Part shown: piece by piece, positions 27,622-36,088 of the stretch | How the letters are laid out: every line of letters begins with the position of its first letter | Position numbering within the stretch: position 1 is the first letter of the stretch | Source of the DNA: Clostridiales bacterium | GTDB lineage: Bacteria > Bacillota > Clostridia > Lachnospirales > Lachnospiraceae | DNA: 41,650 nucleotides | Reading direction: 5' to 3' | NCBI GenBank assembly: GCA_021202015.1 | Contig: JAJQDV010000064.1 | Location: 1 to 41,650 of the forward strand | Made by a program: the position numbers and the translations under genes | Notes under the pieces: model-generated | Database searches by the model: none | What the model was told of the DNA's origin: nothing | The model's input: only the letters and a program-made list of their open reading frames with translations

Positions 27622-28299
27622 TTATTTTACTCCATACTGCCCATAGTATGCGTCGATTGCCTTTTTTAATGTATCATCGATAACGATTCTGCCTCCGCAG
27701 GGTTTGTTGTACAGGCATTCCACCACCTCATCCATGGTGACAATGGCGTTCGTATCAAAACCGTAAAGATCCCTGATCTCATCCAGCGCGCACTTCGTAC
27801 CGCCCTTCCCCACCTCCATCCGGTTCAGGGAAACCATCAGTCCCACGATGGTCACATCTCCCTGTGCCCGAAGAATCGGGAATGTCTCCTCGATAGACTT
27901 GCCGGAGGTCGTCACATCCTCAATGATCACGACCCGATCGCCATCGCGAAGACCGCTTCCAAGCAAAATACCGGCGTCGCCGTGATCCTTGGCTTCCTTT
28001 CGGTTTGAACAATAGCGGATCTCCCTGCCGTATAATTCATAAAACGCGATCGAGGTCACCACGGAGAGGGGAATCCCCTTGTACGCGGGTCCGAATAAAA
28101 CATCAAAATCCGCTCCGTAGGTATCGTAGATCGCTTTCGCGTAATATTCTCCCAGTCTATGCAACTGCGAGCCCGTCACATACGCGCCCGCATTCATGAA
28201 AAAAGGGGATTTCCTCCCGCTCTTTAATGTAAAATCTCCGAATTTCAGGACATCGGATTCTACCATAAACTGAATAAATTCCTGCTTGTACTGTTCCAT
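27622..28299 (-). CDS. pyrE: orotate phosphoribosyltransferase
   Basis: PyrE makes OMP from orotate and PRPP in pyrimidine synthesis. About 225 residues from the ATG at 28299. AGGAG lies 9 nt upstream of that ATG, and starting there removes 21 atypical N-terminal residues. Motifs: FTLKSGRKSPFFMNAG, GPAYKGIPL and the PRPP loop VVIIEDVTTSGKS. No other pyr gene is adjacent. Its promoter is at 28363-28391, so this is a single-gene unit with a short leader. Confidence 0.95.
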   Translation of the reverse strand: MEQYKQEFIQFMVESDVLKFGDFTLKSGRKSPFFMNAGAYVTGSQLHRLGEYYAKAIYDTYGADFDVLFGPAYKGIPLSVVTSIAFYELYGREIRYCSNRKEAKDHGDAGILLGSGLRDGDRVVIIEDVTTSGKSIEETFPILRAQGDVTIVGLMVSLNRMEVGKGGTKCALDEIRDLYGFDTNAIVTMDEVVECLYNKPCGGRIVIDDTLKKAIDAYYGQYGVK

Positions 28300-28362
28300 T
28301 ATCACTTGCTCCTGTTTATCAATCAGCCTCTTAAAAGCTTCTCTGTTGAAATTACCTTTCAC

Positions 28363-28391
28363 ATTATACCTTTATGTCTTATTTTTCTCAA
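28363..28391 (-). promoter_or_regulatory. sigma-A promoter for pyrE
   Basis: On the minus strand TTGAGA (28386-28391), 17 bp and TATAAT (28363-28368). The start point should be near 28356, about 57 nt upstream of the chosen ATG. I see no PyrR-type attenuator in that short leader. Confidence 0.8.
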
Positions 28392-28482
28392 CCTCATTTT
28401 ATATCTTTTTTCATTTTCTCCTGCAATTTCGAAACCATTTTAACATATCCGGTACAATATTTTTTCTCCTGTCATCATCTCA

Positions 28483-29814
28483 TTACAGAAAAGGCACCAT
28501 ATAAACCGGAAGGCATATGATATCCGTATCCTTCCTGATATCTCTGGTATAAATCAGATATCTCTTCCTTATCCGCTCAGAAAACTTTCCCTGAAAGGCA
28601 TCCAGAGACGCATGCGTCCTGTAGCCGGACGATTTCACCTCCAGAGGACAGATCTTATTTTTCCTCGCCAGTAGAAAATCCACTTCATAATTGTGATTGG
28701 AGGTTTCCTTCGGAAACGAATAATAAAACAGCTCATTTCCCGCCGTCCTCAGCATCTGTGCCACCATATTTTCATACAGATAACCCAGATTGGTACTCAG
28801 TTTATCATTTAACAGCTTCTCATAAATCTCATTGTCCGTAAAATCCCTGTCCTTAAAAGCCAGTGTGACAAACAATCCCGTATCACAAAGGAACAGTTTA
28901 TATCGTCCGGGATCCTTATGAAACGCCATCCCCGTATTCGGATTATTCGCATGATATGAAATATATACCGTCATGGAATCCTGCATGTCCGCAAGAATCT
29001 CCCTGACCCGCTCCTCTTTTTCCCCTGTAATCACGCTGGACACCTGATAACGCGACGCATTTTTATTCAGTTCCGCCGGTATGGCGTCAAAGAGCATACC
29101 CGCTCTCCCCGTGGGATCAATCTTGCGGAAATCATCCTCATACAACTCCAGAATATTTCTTTTCACCTGATCGACCATACTCATATTGTTTGTTGTGATA
29201 TAAGTATCCACGGCCTGCGGCATACCTCCGACAAGCATATACAGACGAAAATCACGAAGCATCCTTCGATTTAGATCATCCCCAAGCGGACGAACGTTTT
29301 CATAAGCAATACGAAGCAGAGGCATTGTCACCCTGTCCCCCAACGCCCAGCGAAACTCTTCATAGTCCAACGGATAAAGCTGCATCCGTGTCTCCTCACT
29401 TGGAATTACAATGTCTTTTATATTTTTCTTAATCGACAACAGAGATCCGGTCTCTATATAATCATAGCGATGGTCTTTCACCAGGTGCTTAATCGCCTGC
29501 CGGGCCAACGGCTGCATCTGCACCTCGTCAAAAATAATGACCGATTTTCTTTCTGTCAGATTCACATGATAGATCATCTGCAGACGCAAAAAAAGATAAT
29601 TCAGATCAGACAAATCCTCAAAGAGGCTGTGCACCTCCTTCGAGGCGACAGAAAAATCAATCAGTATATAACTCTCATATTCGTTTTTTGCAAATTCCTC
29701 TGCCAGGGTTGATTTGCCAACACGCCTTGCGCCCTTTATCAACAATGCTGTTTTACCGTCAAATTCTCTTTTCCATTCCAGCATCTTCTGATATAATTTC
29801 CGTTCAAATATCAT
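28483..29814 (-). CDS. AAA family ATPase with DUF4143 domain (second copy)
   Basis: 443 residues with the same plan as the gene at 295-1557: P-loop GARRVGKST near residue 28, IIFDEVQ, and a DUF4143 C-terminus with a PD-(D/E)XK-like core (YEVDFLL then CPLEVKSSGYR). Sequence identity between the two is low, so they are separate lineages and not a recent duplication. The gene is unusual in having three 33-bp-spaced iterons over its promoter, which suggests tight control, possibly by its own product. Function unknown. Confidence 0.9.
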   Translation of the reverse strand: MIFERKLYQKMLEWKREFDGKTALLIKGARRVGKSTLAEEFAKNEYESYILIDFSVASKEVHSLFEDLSDLNYLFLRLQMIYHVNLTERKSVIIFDEVQMQPLARQAIKHLVKDHRYDYIETGSLLSIKKNIKDIVIPSEETRMQLYPLDYEEFRWALGDRVTMPLLRIAYENVRPLGDDLNRRMLRDFRLYMLVGGMPQAVDTYITTNNMSMVDQVKRNILELYEDDFRKIDPTGRAGMLFDAIPAELNKNASRYQVSSVITGEKEERVREILADMQDSMTVYISYHANNPNTGMAFHKDPGRYKLFLCDTGLFVTLAFKDRDFTDNEIYEKLLNDKLSTNLGYLYENMVAQMLRTAGNELFYYSFPKETSNHNYEVDFLLARKNKICPLEVKSSGYRTHASLDAFQGKFSERIRKRYLIYTRDIRKDTDIICLPVYMVPFL

Positions 29815-29829
29815 GCCCCTGTCCCTTTC

Positions 29830-29914
29830 TGCCGGGAATCCCCTTTTTCATTTCTGTTATTATGCCGAAAATCCCCTTTTCTTTTTCCTATTATATGCCG
29901 AAAATCCCCTTTTT
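29830..29914. repeat. three iterons upstream of the ATPase gene
   Basis: Three copies of a unit (plus strand TGCCGAAAATCCCCTTTT) begin at 29830, 29863 and 29896, exactly 33 bp apart. The copy nearest the gene is slightly degenerate (GGGAATCCCC). One unit fills the spacer of the promoter at 29890-29918. Confidence 0.85.
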
Positions 29915-29918
29915 ACAA
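29890..29918 (-). promoter_or_regulatory. iteron-embedded promoter of the ATPase gene
   Basis: On the minus strand TTGTAA (29913-29918), 17 bp and TATAAT (29890-29895). The 17-bp spacer is almost entirely iteron sequence, and the other two iterons lie downstream of the start point. Confidence 0.7.
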
Positions 29919-29966
29919 CCATCAAATTGTACCAGCCAGGAAAACCCCTGCAATCAAAAAATCCGA

Positions 29967-29995
29967 TTGCGGCGATTGCCTTCATTTGTTATACT
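29967..29995 (+). promoter_or_regulatory. promoter for the VOC-protein gene
   Basis: TTGCGG (29967-29972), 17 bp and TATACT (29990-29995), with an extended TG. The predicted start would fall at or next to the ribosome binding site (AAAGGAG at 30001), giving a very short leader. Confidence 0.5.
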
Positions 29996-30018
29996 GAAAA
30001 AAAGGAGTGATTACTACT

Positions 30019-30378
30019 ATGAAAATGAAACATGTCACAATCATGACAAAATGTCTGAATGAATCTGTAGATTTTTACCGTGAACAGGTGGGACTGCGCA
30101 TTCGAATGGATGGACGGTGCAGCAAAGAGCACCCCCTCGTATTTCTCTCTGATGAAGAGGGTGATACCTGCATCGAGCTTGTGGGCAGCCAGAGTTCTGT
30201 CTATTACGGCGGCGGGATTTCCATCGGTTTTTGCACGGATGACATTCAGCGGGAACACGCGGACAAGGAAGTTGCCTGGCTGCATCCGGGGCCGATGATC
30301 TCTCCGAATCCGCACACGCATTTTTTCTTCATCAAGGATCCGAACGGTGTGGAGATTCAGTTCATTCAGGAGGATTAG
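30019..30378 (+). CDS. VOC (glyoxalase/bleomycin-resistance) superfamily protein
   Basis: 119 residues, one VOC module with two beta-alpha-beta-beta-beta units: KMKHVTIMTKCLNESVDFYRE and FFFIKDPNGVEIQFIQ. His in KHVTI and Glu in GVEIQF are the usual metal-ligand positions. Possible roles include glyoxalase I-like lactoylglutathione-type chemistry, but many members are uncharacterised. The ATG at 30019 follows AAAGGAG at 11 nt; the upstream GTG at 30007 overlaps that site. Its stop is only 18 bp from the distal end of the CRISPR array, which runs toward it. Confidence 0.85.
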   Translation: MKMKHVTIMTKCLNESVDFYREQVGLRIRMDGRCSKEHPLVFLSDEEGDTCIELVGSQSSVYYGGGISIGFCTDDIQREHADKEVAWLHPGPMISPNPHTHFFFIKDPNGVEIQFIQED

Positions 30379-30396
30379 GTTCGGTGTATTTTATTT

Positions 30397-30565
30397 ATTT
30401 CAATCCACGCTCCCCTCACAGGGAGCGACGGCGCATGGGCACAGCAAGGTACGAAAAGCTGTGTATTTCAATCCACGCTCCCCTCACGGGGAGCGACGAT
30501 TTTTGCCAACTACAGCGGAAAAATACACTACTATTTCAATCCACGCTCCCCTCACGGGGAGCGAC
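30397..30565 (-). CRISPR. type I-C CRISPR array, three repeats and two spacers
   Basis: Three 33-nt repeats at 30397-30429, 30465-30497 and 30533-30565 are exactly 68 bp apart, leaving two 35-nt spacers (30430-30464 and 30498-30532). Read on the minus strand, the repeat is GTCGCTCCCC, GTGA, GGGGAGCG, T, GGATTGAAAT: an 8-bp stem with a 4-nt loop and the type I-C 3' end. The leftmost repeat has one change in the stem, as expected at the leader-distal end. Transcription should run on the minus strand from the leader near cas2. Confidence 0.97.
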
Positions 30566-30774
30566 GGCAATTATACACAAATAATATCTTCATCATTTGT
30601 ATATAATTATTAAAAAATCTATAATCAAGATATGATCACCATATCATTTCACAATATAAAGTCCACCACTTTTATACAAAACAACAAATTCTTCCGGTGC
30701 GAATCCCTTAGTTATACTATGAGAGCTTATCTTTCGCACCTGATTTTTACGACCTGTTACAGCCACACAATTCA
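30566..30774 (-). promoter_or_regulatory. CRISPR leader with array promoter
   Basis: The AT-rich 209 bp between cas2 and the first repeat. A candidate promoter on the minus strand is TTGATT (30623-30628), 17 bp and TATATA (30600-30605), starting about 28 nt before the array. A 12-bp near-perfect hairpin (30571-30582 with 30595-30606) abuts the first repeat. GGTGCGAA and TTCGCACC form a wider inverted pair at about 30696-30742. No gene is seen here. Confidence 0.75.
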
Positions 30775-31065
30775 TTACAAAATAAGAACACCTTCTTGTG
30801 AAAAGCTTTCCTTTGCACCAAAGTGCTCTATTTTATTCTCATAATGACTACCCATATAATAGAACCTTATGCTGTCTTTGTCCTTATCCATCACTTCAGT
30901 CAACTGGCTCTTCAAAATCTTACACTGTCCCGGATCCACAATGCATTCAAAAACAGAATTCTGCACTCTCTGTCCGTAATTGACACATATTTTTGCCACC
31001 TTACGAAGACGCGCCCTGCCTTTTTGATCCTCTGTATTTACATCATATGTAACCAAAACCAACAT
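30775..31065 (-). CDS. cas2: CRISPR-associated endoribonuclease Cas2, type I-C
   Basis: 96 residues. MLVLVTYDVNT carries the conserved early Asp (beta-1 end), and RVQNSVFEC and RFYYMGSHYENK follow. Cas2 bridges two Cas1 dimers in the spacer-integration complex. The gene is 6 bp after the cas1 stop and appears intact. With Cas1 interrupted upstream it may have no partner. Confidence 0.95.
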   Translation of the reverse strand: MLVLVTYDVNTEDQKGRARLRKVAKICVNYGQRVQNSVFECIVDPGQCKILKSQLTEVMDKDKDSIRFYYMGSHYENKIEHFGAKESFSQEGVLIL

Positions 31066-31071
31066 TTTTTC

Positions 31072-32103
31072 TCACTTCCACATGAATGGAGGATATCCAT
31101 CCACATCACCTCTCAGATATCTCGCCAACAACAACGCCTGTATATATGGCACCAACCCCCAATATACTTTTTCTTTTAAATAGGGATGTGTCATCTGTTC
31201 TCTCTTATGTCCCTGCCAGGCCGTTAAAAACTTCTTTTTCCCTTCATCAGTAAAAGTAACGGCTCCGCTCTCCGATTCCCGAAAATGATCTTCCTGAATC
31301 TGGCGATTGTTGATCAGTGTCAATATAAAACGATCCACCAGTACAGGTCGAAGCTCTTCCATCAGGTCAAGAGCAAGAGATCTTCTGCCGGGTCGGTCAC
31401 GATGCATAAAACCCACATAAGAATCCAGTCCCACGCCTTCCAGAGCCCCGGCACAATCATTAGCCAGTATTGAATATCCAAAGGAAAGCATGGCATTCAC
31501 CTTATCCAATGGCGGACGCTTATTTCTTCCATGAAAATCAAACGAATCTTTCTGATTCAAAATCATCTCATCAAAAACCCGAAAGTAAACAGATGCACAC
31601 TCTCCTTCTATGCCTCGAAGTGAATCCAGATTCGTTTCCGTCTTGATTTTCTGAATTCCATCAGACAAAAAACGAATTGCTCTTTCACATCATTCTGTGT
31701 CCACTCTCATCCCATGATCGCGCACGGTTCTGTCAATACTCCACCGACAGTTAAACACTTTTCCCAGAATTAAATTTCTGGCAATCAGACAGCTTGCATT
31801 TTCCTGATCTGAAATTCTGTATTGCTGTTTCCGCAAAAGTACGTTTCCCTGATTTTCTCCTTTTACCCGGCACAAAAACTTACCATACGGACTGTAGAAT
31901 GCCAGATTTATTCCTCTTCTCGCACATGCCCCCATCAAGGCCGGAGTCGCACCGCCATAAGTAAAACAAATTATATTTTCGAGAGTATGCAGAGGAAACT
32001 GTCCCGTTTTCTGTCTTTGAATTTCTACACAAACAGTTTCTCCCTCCAGTGAAAGACATGCGTTTTCGCTGGTAATATATAGCGTATTTAATAATTTCCG
32101 CAT
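31072..32103 (-). pseudogene. cas1: cas1 (type I-C) interrupted by an in-frame TGA
   Basis: Read in one frame, 32103 to 31072 encodes a normal 343-residue Cas1. Codon 138 is TGA (31692-31690), just after DHGMRVDTE. The frame does not shift: CERAIRFLSDG continues directly. The N-terminal part is only 137 residues. The C-terminal part holds all metal ligands (RGIEGE, MHRDRPGR, LDLMEEL), so neither part should work alone. A single C-to-T change from CGA would explain it. A TTG at 31668 could allow weak internal starts. A sequencing error or UGA readthrough remains possible. cas4 ends 1 bp upstream. Confidence 0.88.
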
Positions 32104-32104
32104 A

Positions 32105-32764
32105 TCATTCCTCCATCAGACTTTTTTCAATATAATCCGACACACTGCCGACTTTATTCAGCTTCGGGAGGCAGATTTCTTTGAGAGAGCAGGCACTGCA
32201 GCCTTTTCTTGGTTTGACCTTCGGTGTGTATCCTCTGCTCCACAGCTCATGCATCTCTCTCAACATTGATTTCACTTCATTCCTTAATGATTCTGTAAAA
32301 ATCACCTCAGTTCTCCTTCGCGTTTCCCCATAAAACAAACTGCCGTTCGGAATACTGCAGACAAGCATCTCCTCCAGACACATTGCCTGTGCACAAAGCT
32401 GAGCTTCATCCGCATGGTCTGATTTGGGCTGCCCTTTTTTATATTCTACCGGATAGGGCTGCCACAGACCATCATATGAAAACAACCGGATCCCATTCTC
32501 TGATTTATGAAACTCTACCACATCACAAACTCCGGCGATGCCCAGGCTGGCTGACTTGATACGCAGTCCTCTTGTAATAACAAGGTTCCCCCTCTTTTCC
32601 GTTGAGCCGTCATTGTGAGCGTTTTTATGGAATAATTCTCCATCTATGGTTCGAACATTATCCGCCCATTGCTGCTCGATGTGAATCAGTGCCCACTGTC
32701 TGCGACAGAAGATAAAATGTTGGAGCCCGGAGAGCATCAGGAAATCTTCTTCTTTATATTCCAT
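32105..32764 (-). CDS. cas4: CRISPR-associated exonuclease Cas4, type I-C
   Basis: 219 residues of the RecB-type nuclease fold: GVCDVVEF and PVEYKKG give the Asp and Glu-x-Lys residues. The Fe-S Cys are FCRRQW near the N-terminus and KGCSACSLKEIC near the C-terminus. Cas4 trims prespacers so that they integrate with the right PAM. The ATG overlaps the cas7 stop in TAATG, so the two are translationally coupled. Confidence 0.95.
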   Translation of the reverse strand: MEYKEEDFLMLSGLQHFIFCRRQWALIHIEQQWADNVRTIDGELFHKNAHNDGSTEKRGNLVITRGLRIKSASLGIAGVCDVVEFHKSENGIRLFSYDGLWQPYPVEYKKGQPKSDHADEAQLCAQAMCLEEMLVCSIPNGSLFYGETRRRTEVIFTESLRNEVKSMLREMHELWSRGYTPKVKPRKGCSACSLKEICLPKLNKVGSVSDYIEKSLMEE

Positions 32765-33648
32765 TATATTTTTCTGATTACCTCTACCGATTGCGGAACC
32801 TGATCCTCATGAATCGAGACCTGATAATCTGTATACTTTCTCGGGTATTCCACATTTGACTTTCTGGAAACCTCAACAGCGTCAAATAATTTATATGCAG
32901 GACAATCTCCAAGCTCTTTACTGTGTTTAAACACAATCAATTCTCTTACTGCCATCTTCCCGCGTGCTGCGGAATGATCATTTTCAAACATATTAATAAT
33001 TGCTTCCCACAAAAGATCCAGATCTTCTTCTGAAAATCCCGTAACCTTCCTGGCAAGATTCGCCGATATATAACCTTCCATACGATATAAAGCATACGGA
33101 ACAATATTTTTCCTGCCCATCTCCGTGCTCTTATTGGCTGCATCGGATTCCGTAGTAATCGCCACTCTGGTAATCGTTACCTCCTGACTGATGATCGGAT
33201 CTATACTTCTTGCAAATCCAAGCTGTACCGGTCCCCTCACCTGACCACAATTCAACTTTGCCTTGACAAATGTTGTCATGACAGCGCCAAACGTACGAAT
33301 ATCAAAGAAATTCTGACACATATAATCTCTGATTTTCTGATCTGCATCCGGATCCTTCTTCTTCAGATCCTTTGCATCCTTAATGTTCAGATATTCATAC
33401 GCTTCACTGTCACTTCTATTGAGCGGTACATCCTCTTTGATATAAATGCGGTATCCGGCTTCTCCTTCCTTAATAGTATCTACATAGTTTCTGATCTTAC
33501 GCTTAATACAGACATCGGTAACGAGACCGTAACCGCTTTCCGGATCAATCCTCGGCATATTCCCCGCATCCGGATCACCATTCGGATTTCCATTTTCAAC
33601 ATCAAATAACACAACAAACTCATACCTGTTCTTAATCGTCTCACCCAT
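32764..33648 (-). CDS. cas7: Cascade backbone Cas7 (Csd2), type I-C
   Basis: 294 residues. The N-terminus has the type I-C signature YEFVVLFDVENGNPNGDPD, and later GQVRGPVQLGFA and TRVAITTE. Cas7 coats the crRNA spacer in the effector. One base separates it from the cas8c stop, and it shares TAATG with cas4. Confidence 0.96.
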   Translation of the reverse strand: MGETIKNRYEFVVLFDVENGNPNGDPDAGNMPRIDPESGYGLVTDVCIKRKIRNYVDTIKEGEAGYRIYIKEDVPLNRSDSEAYEYLNIKDAKDLKKKDPDADQKIRDYMCQNFFDIRTFGAVMTTFVKAKLNCGQVRGPVQLGFARSIDPIISQEVTITRVAITTESDAANKSTEMGRKNIVPYALYRMEGYISANLARKVTGFSEEDLDLLWEAIINMFENDHSAARGKMAVRELIVFKHSKELGDCPAYKLFDAVEVSRKSNVEYPRKYTDYQVSIHEDQVPQSVEVIRKI

Positions 33649-33649
33649 C

Positions 33650-33985
33650 TTATTTTTCCTCCTTTTTTGTATAACGTTTCTGTACCTGATGATAATAACC
33701 CAATATAAACCGCCCCTGTTCCTCCAGATTCAGGCGTTTCGGATAATAAGTAACTCTCCCCTGCAGTTGCGTCAGTGCTCTCTCATAGTATTTCGACATT
33801 CCGACATCCAGCTTCCGGATATGACTGTTCTTTAAACGCATCAACACCGGAAAAATTGATTCAGGCGTAGTACATGCCGAATTAAAGTATCGATCACGAA
33901 TCGTAGCATTGATATTCAGATTTGCCTTTTCCTGAATTTCTTCCAACACAGCAAAAGTTCTGCCTAAAACATAAGCCAAATCCAT
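33650..33985 (-). CDS. candidate internal start for Cas11c inside cas8c
   Basis: In type I-C systems the small subunit Cas11c is made by internal translation of the cas8c 3' end. Here an in-frame ATG at 33985 (Met471, EGTMDLAYVLGR) follows GAGGGG, though only 3 nt away. The product would have 111 residues ending with the Cas8c C-terminus. A TTG two codons on has better spacing. The known phenomenon is solid; the exact start is a guess. Confidence 0.5.
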   Translation of the reverse strand: MDLAYVLGRTFAVLEEIQEKANLNINATIRDRYFNSACTTPESIFPVLMRLKNSHIRKLDVGMSKYYERALTQLQGRVTYYPKRLNLEEQGRFILGYYHQVQKRYTKKEEK

Positions 33986-35395
33986 TGTCCCCTCATTTAA
34001 TTCCACAAAATCATCCCCCTTTTCCAGTCCGTTTTTATTTTTAATCAGGTAAGCTTTTATGATTGCCGCACGTGCACGCGTCACTTTTCCATCTCCTGCA
34101 GATTCACTCCCCTGATCCGAACGAATACGAATCAAAGTATTACTGTACAGACTTTCCGGATATCTCCCATTCGAGAGTATCGCCTGAAACATCCCGGATG
34201 TCAGGTTTGGCAAAGGTTTCTTATCGTTTGCCTTTTGATTCACTGTCGCCTGGAGTGTTCTGTAAATTCCCAGGAATTCTCTTTTATCCCATACAGGTCG
34301 TCGTATTTCCATTCTCCTGTAATGTTGAGTCAGATTGTTCAGGATATTTCCAAAACTGTCCTGATAAAAAAATCTGACTGACAAACGTGCCGCATTGGGT
34401 GACAAACCAAGAATATAAAACTTTTGATCGGGATTCATCTCTATGTCACTGATCCGTATTGCCTGACTCTTTTTCAACGCAGAAAAAACCCCTTTCATCA
34501 TCTCCTGATTATCAGCCTCTGGCTCAAACAAGGAACAAAAAGCCTTCTGGTAATTTTCATCTCCATCCTCTGACCAGAATACAACTGTCGTATCTCCAAA
34601 GGTAAATACATAGTCTCTCTGAGACAACAGATAATTTAACGCAGTTGTGTATGCAAACATTGCATATCTACCTACCGGCGCATTGTAACTCTGTTCCTTT
34701 CCATAAGATGTAAATGCCTGTTCGTTAAAGGATATCAGTGCGGCGCCGCTTGATTGTGATCCCTGCACTCCTTTGATGCCCGTATGGATTCTCGCAATCT
34801 CTGTATCTTTCCCTGTGACAAGACAAATGTGCGATTCTTCAACCTGACTTTTCTCCATTATCTTTGCCCAGGCCTTTTTAATTTCCTCATCATCCTGTGC
34901 ATATTTCATTCCCATGCAGAAAATGAGATTGCCTCCCGCAGTGATATCATCCCACAAAGAATTTATTTCCGGATGATTCCTTGCCTCCTCCGGTTTCCAC
35001 GAATCAAAAAAACCTCGAATCGCTTTTGCAAAATCTCCGGCCACCTGATCCAATATTTCCAGATGCCTGGATTTCGTAGCATTAAAGCATTCCATAACTC
35101 GTTTTCCGCAACCATCCGAATCAATTCCAAGCATGTATTTCGAGTTGTCACACAGAAAATTAGCAGAAATTCCAGACGAACGGGAAACCATTTCGGGAAC
35201 GAACATCAACTGCGGAATTATCACAGTTTTTTTTCCAATCATCTTTTCCGTTTTCAAAGGAATAATTTCTCTCAGTGAACCGTCCGAATCCAAATTCAAT
35301 GCATAGGAAATTTTTGCCTGGCACCATCCCGGTTTTGCAGCCAACCTCTTTTTGTCCAAAGTTTCATAATACCTTACCAATGACTGCAGGATCAT
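33650..35395 (-). CDS. cas8c: Cascade large subunit Cas8c (Csd1)
   Basis: 581 residues of the Csd1/Cas8c family. In type I-C it recognises the PAM and the target duplex. Family blocks include LVTGKDTEIARIHTGIKGV, SGAALISFNEQAFTSYGKEQ and ILGLSPNAARLSVRFF. Overlap with cas5 is ATGA (4 bp), and cas7 begins 1 bp after the stop. The C-terminal 111 residues may also be made separately as Cas11c (see 33650-33985). Confidence 0.95.
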   Translation of the reverse strand: MILQSLVRYYETLDKKRLAAKPGWCQAKISYALNLDSDGSLREIIPLKTEKMIGKKTVIIPQLMFVPEMVSRSSGISANFLCDNSKYMLGIDSDGCGKRVMECFNATKSRHLEILDQVAGDFAKAIRGFFDSWKPEEARNHPEINSLWDDITAGGNLIFCMGMKYAQDDEEIKKAWAKIMEKSQVEESHICLVTGKDTEIARIHTGIKGVQGSQSSGAALISFNEQAFTSYGKEQSYNAPVGRYAMFAYTTALNYLLSQRDYVFTFGDTTVVFWSEDGDENYQKAFCSLFEPEADNQEMMKGVFSALKKSQAIRISDIEMNPDQKFYILGLSPNAARLSVRFFYQDSFGNILNNLTQHYRRMEIRRPVWDKREFLGIYRTLQATVNQKANDKKPLPNLTSGMFQAILSNGRYPESLYSNTLIRIRSDQGSESAGDGKVTRARAAIIKAYLIKNKNGLEKGDDFVELNEGTMDLAYVLGRTFAVLEEIQEKANLNINATIRDRYFNSACTTPESIFPVLMRLKNSHIRKLDVGMSKYYERALTQLQGRVTYYPKRLNLEEQGRFILGYYHQVQKRYTKKEEK

Positions 35396-36054
35396 CTCAT
35401 CACCTCACAATCCTGCACATTTAATACTCCCCTGCGCATGACAGCACGAAAAAACATCGGCTGAATACTCTCCGGATCTGAATAGTCCATGTCATACAAC
35501 ATGTATCCCAGATCTCTTTCCTCTTCATGTACATATGCTGTCTGTATCTCATCCTCCTCACAAAGACAAAAATTCACTGGAAACTCTCTGCATCCGAAAT
35601 AAGGATTGTGAAAACATTCTCCCCTTTTTAACCGGCGCATAATAATATCCTTAAATTTCCCGGAATTATCACTTTGATTCGCGCGATCCGTCATCTCAAA
35701 ATGTGCCTCTATCACATACTGTACATCTTTCAGAATCAATGCTGCCCTCTGCACAATTTCAGTTTTGCTGCTCATATATAAGGCTTTCTTCTCTCCATTA
35801 TATACCGGCAGCACTTTGCTGTTTGAAATCTTGTTCTTGATCTCATTCCGGCGGATGCTGGTAAATTGAATCGGTTTTTGCACATAAATTCGGTCTACGA
35901 CCCAGCGCATTCCCGGGTGCCAGTATATAGCCTCCAGGATTCCTCGCGCAGCGGATGGAGTCATCACATCATATGTGCATCTTTCTACTTTCATCTCGGG
36001 ACGTGTGAATAGTGCATAATCGCCCCAAACTTTTACTCTAACCCCTTTTGCCAT
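35392..36054 (-). CDS. cas5: Cas5 (Cas5d), crRNA-processing subunit, type I-C
   Basis: 220 residues. VRVKVWGDYALFTRPEMKVE and YDVMTPSAARGILEAIYWHPGM are the Cas5 RAMP signature. In type I-C this protein, not Cas6, cuts the pre-crRNA at the 3' base of the repeat stem and keeps the 5' handle. AAGGAGGG precedes the ATG. It starts 34 bp after the stop of the DUF3990 partner gene, so the toxin-like pair and Cascade share a transcript. Overlaps cas8c by 4 bp. Confidence 0.93.
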   Translation of the reverse strand: MAKGVRVKVWGDYALFTRPEMKVERCTYDVMTPSAARGILEAIYWHPGMRWVVDRIYVQKPIQFTSIRRNEIKNKISNSKVLPVYNGEKKALYMSSKTEIVQRAALILKDVQYVIEAHFEMTDRANQSDNSGKFKDIIMRRLKRGECFHNPYFGCREFPVNFCLCEEDEIQTAYVHEEERDLGYMLYDMDYSDPESIQPMFFRAVMRRGVLNVQDCEVMR

Positions 36055-36088
36055 AATCCCTCCTTACGCATGTTATTTCGGATACTGC

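Noticed and set aside
30347-30613. Reading frames running through the CRISPR array (about 66-88 codons)
   Set aside because: They are an artefact of the repeats and have no independent ribosome site; the array explains the sequence.
31690-31692. Selenocysteine or programmed readthrough at the cas1 TGA
   Set aside because: No suitable hairpin right after the TGA is apparent, and Cas1 is not a selenoprotein family. A nonsense mutation is simpler.
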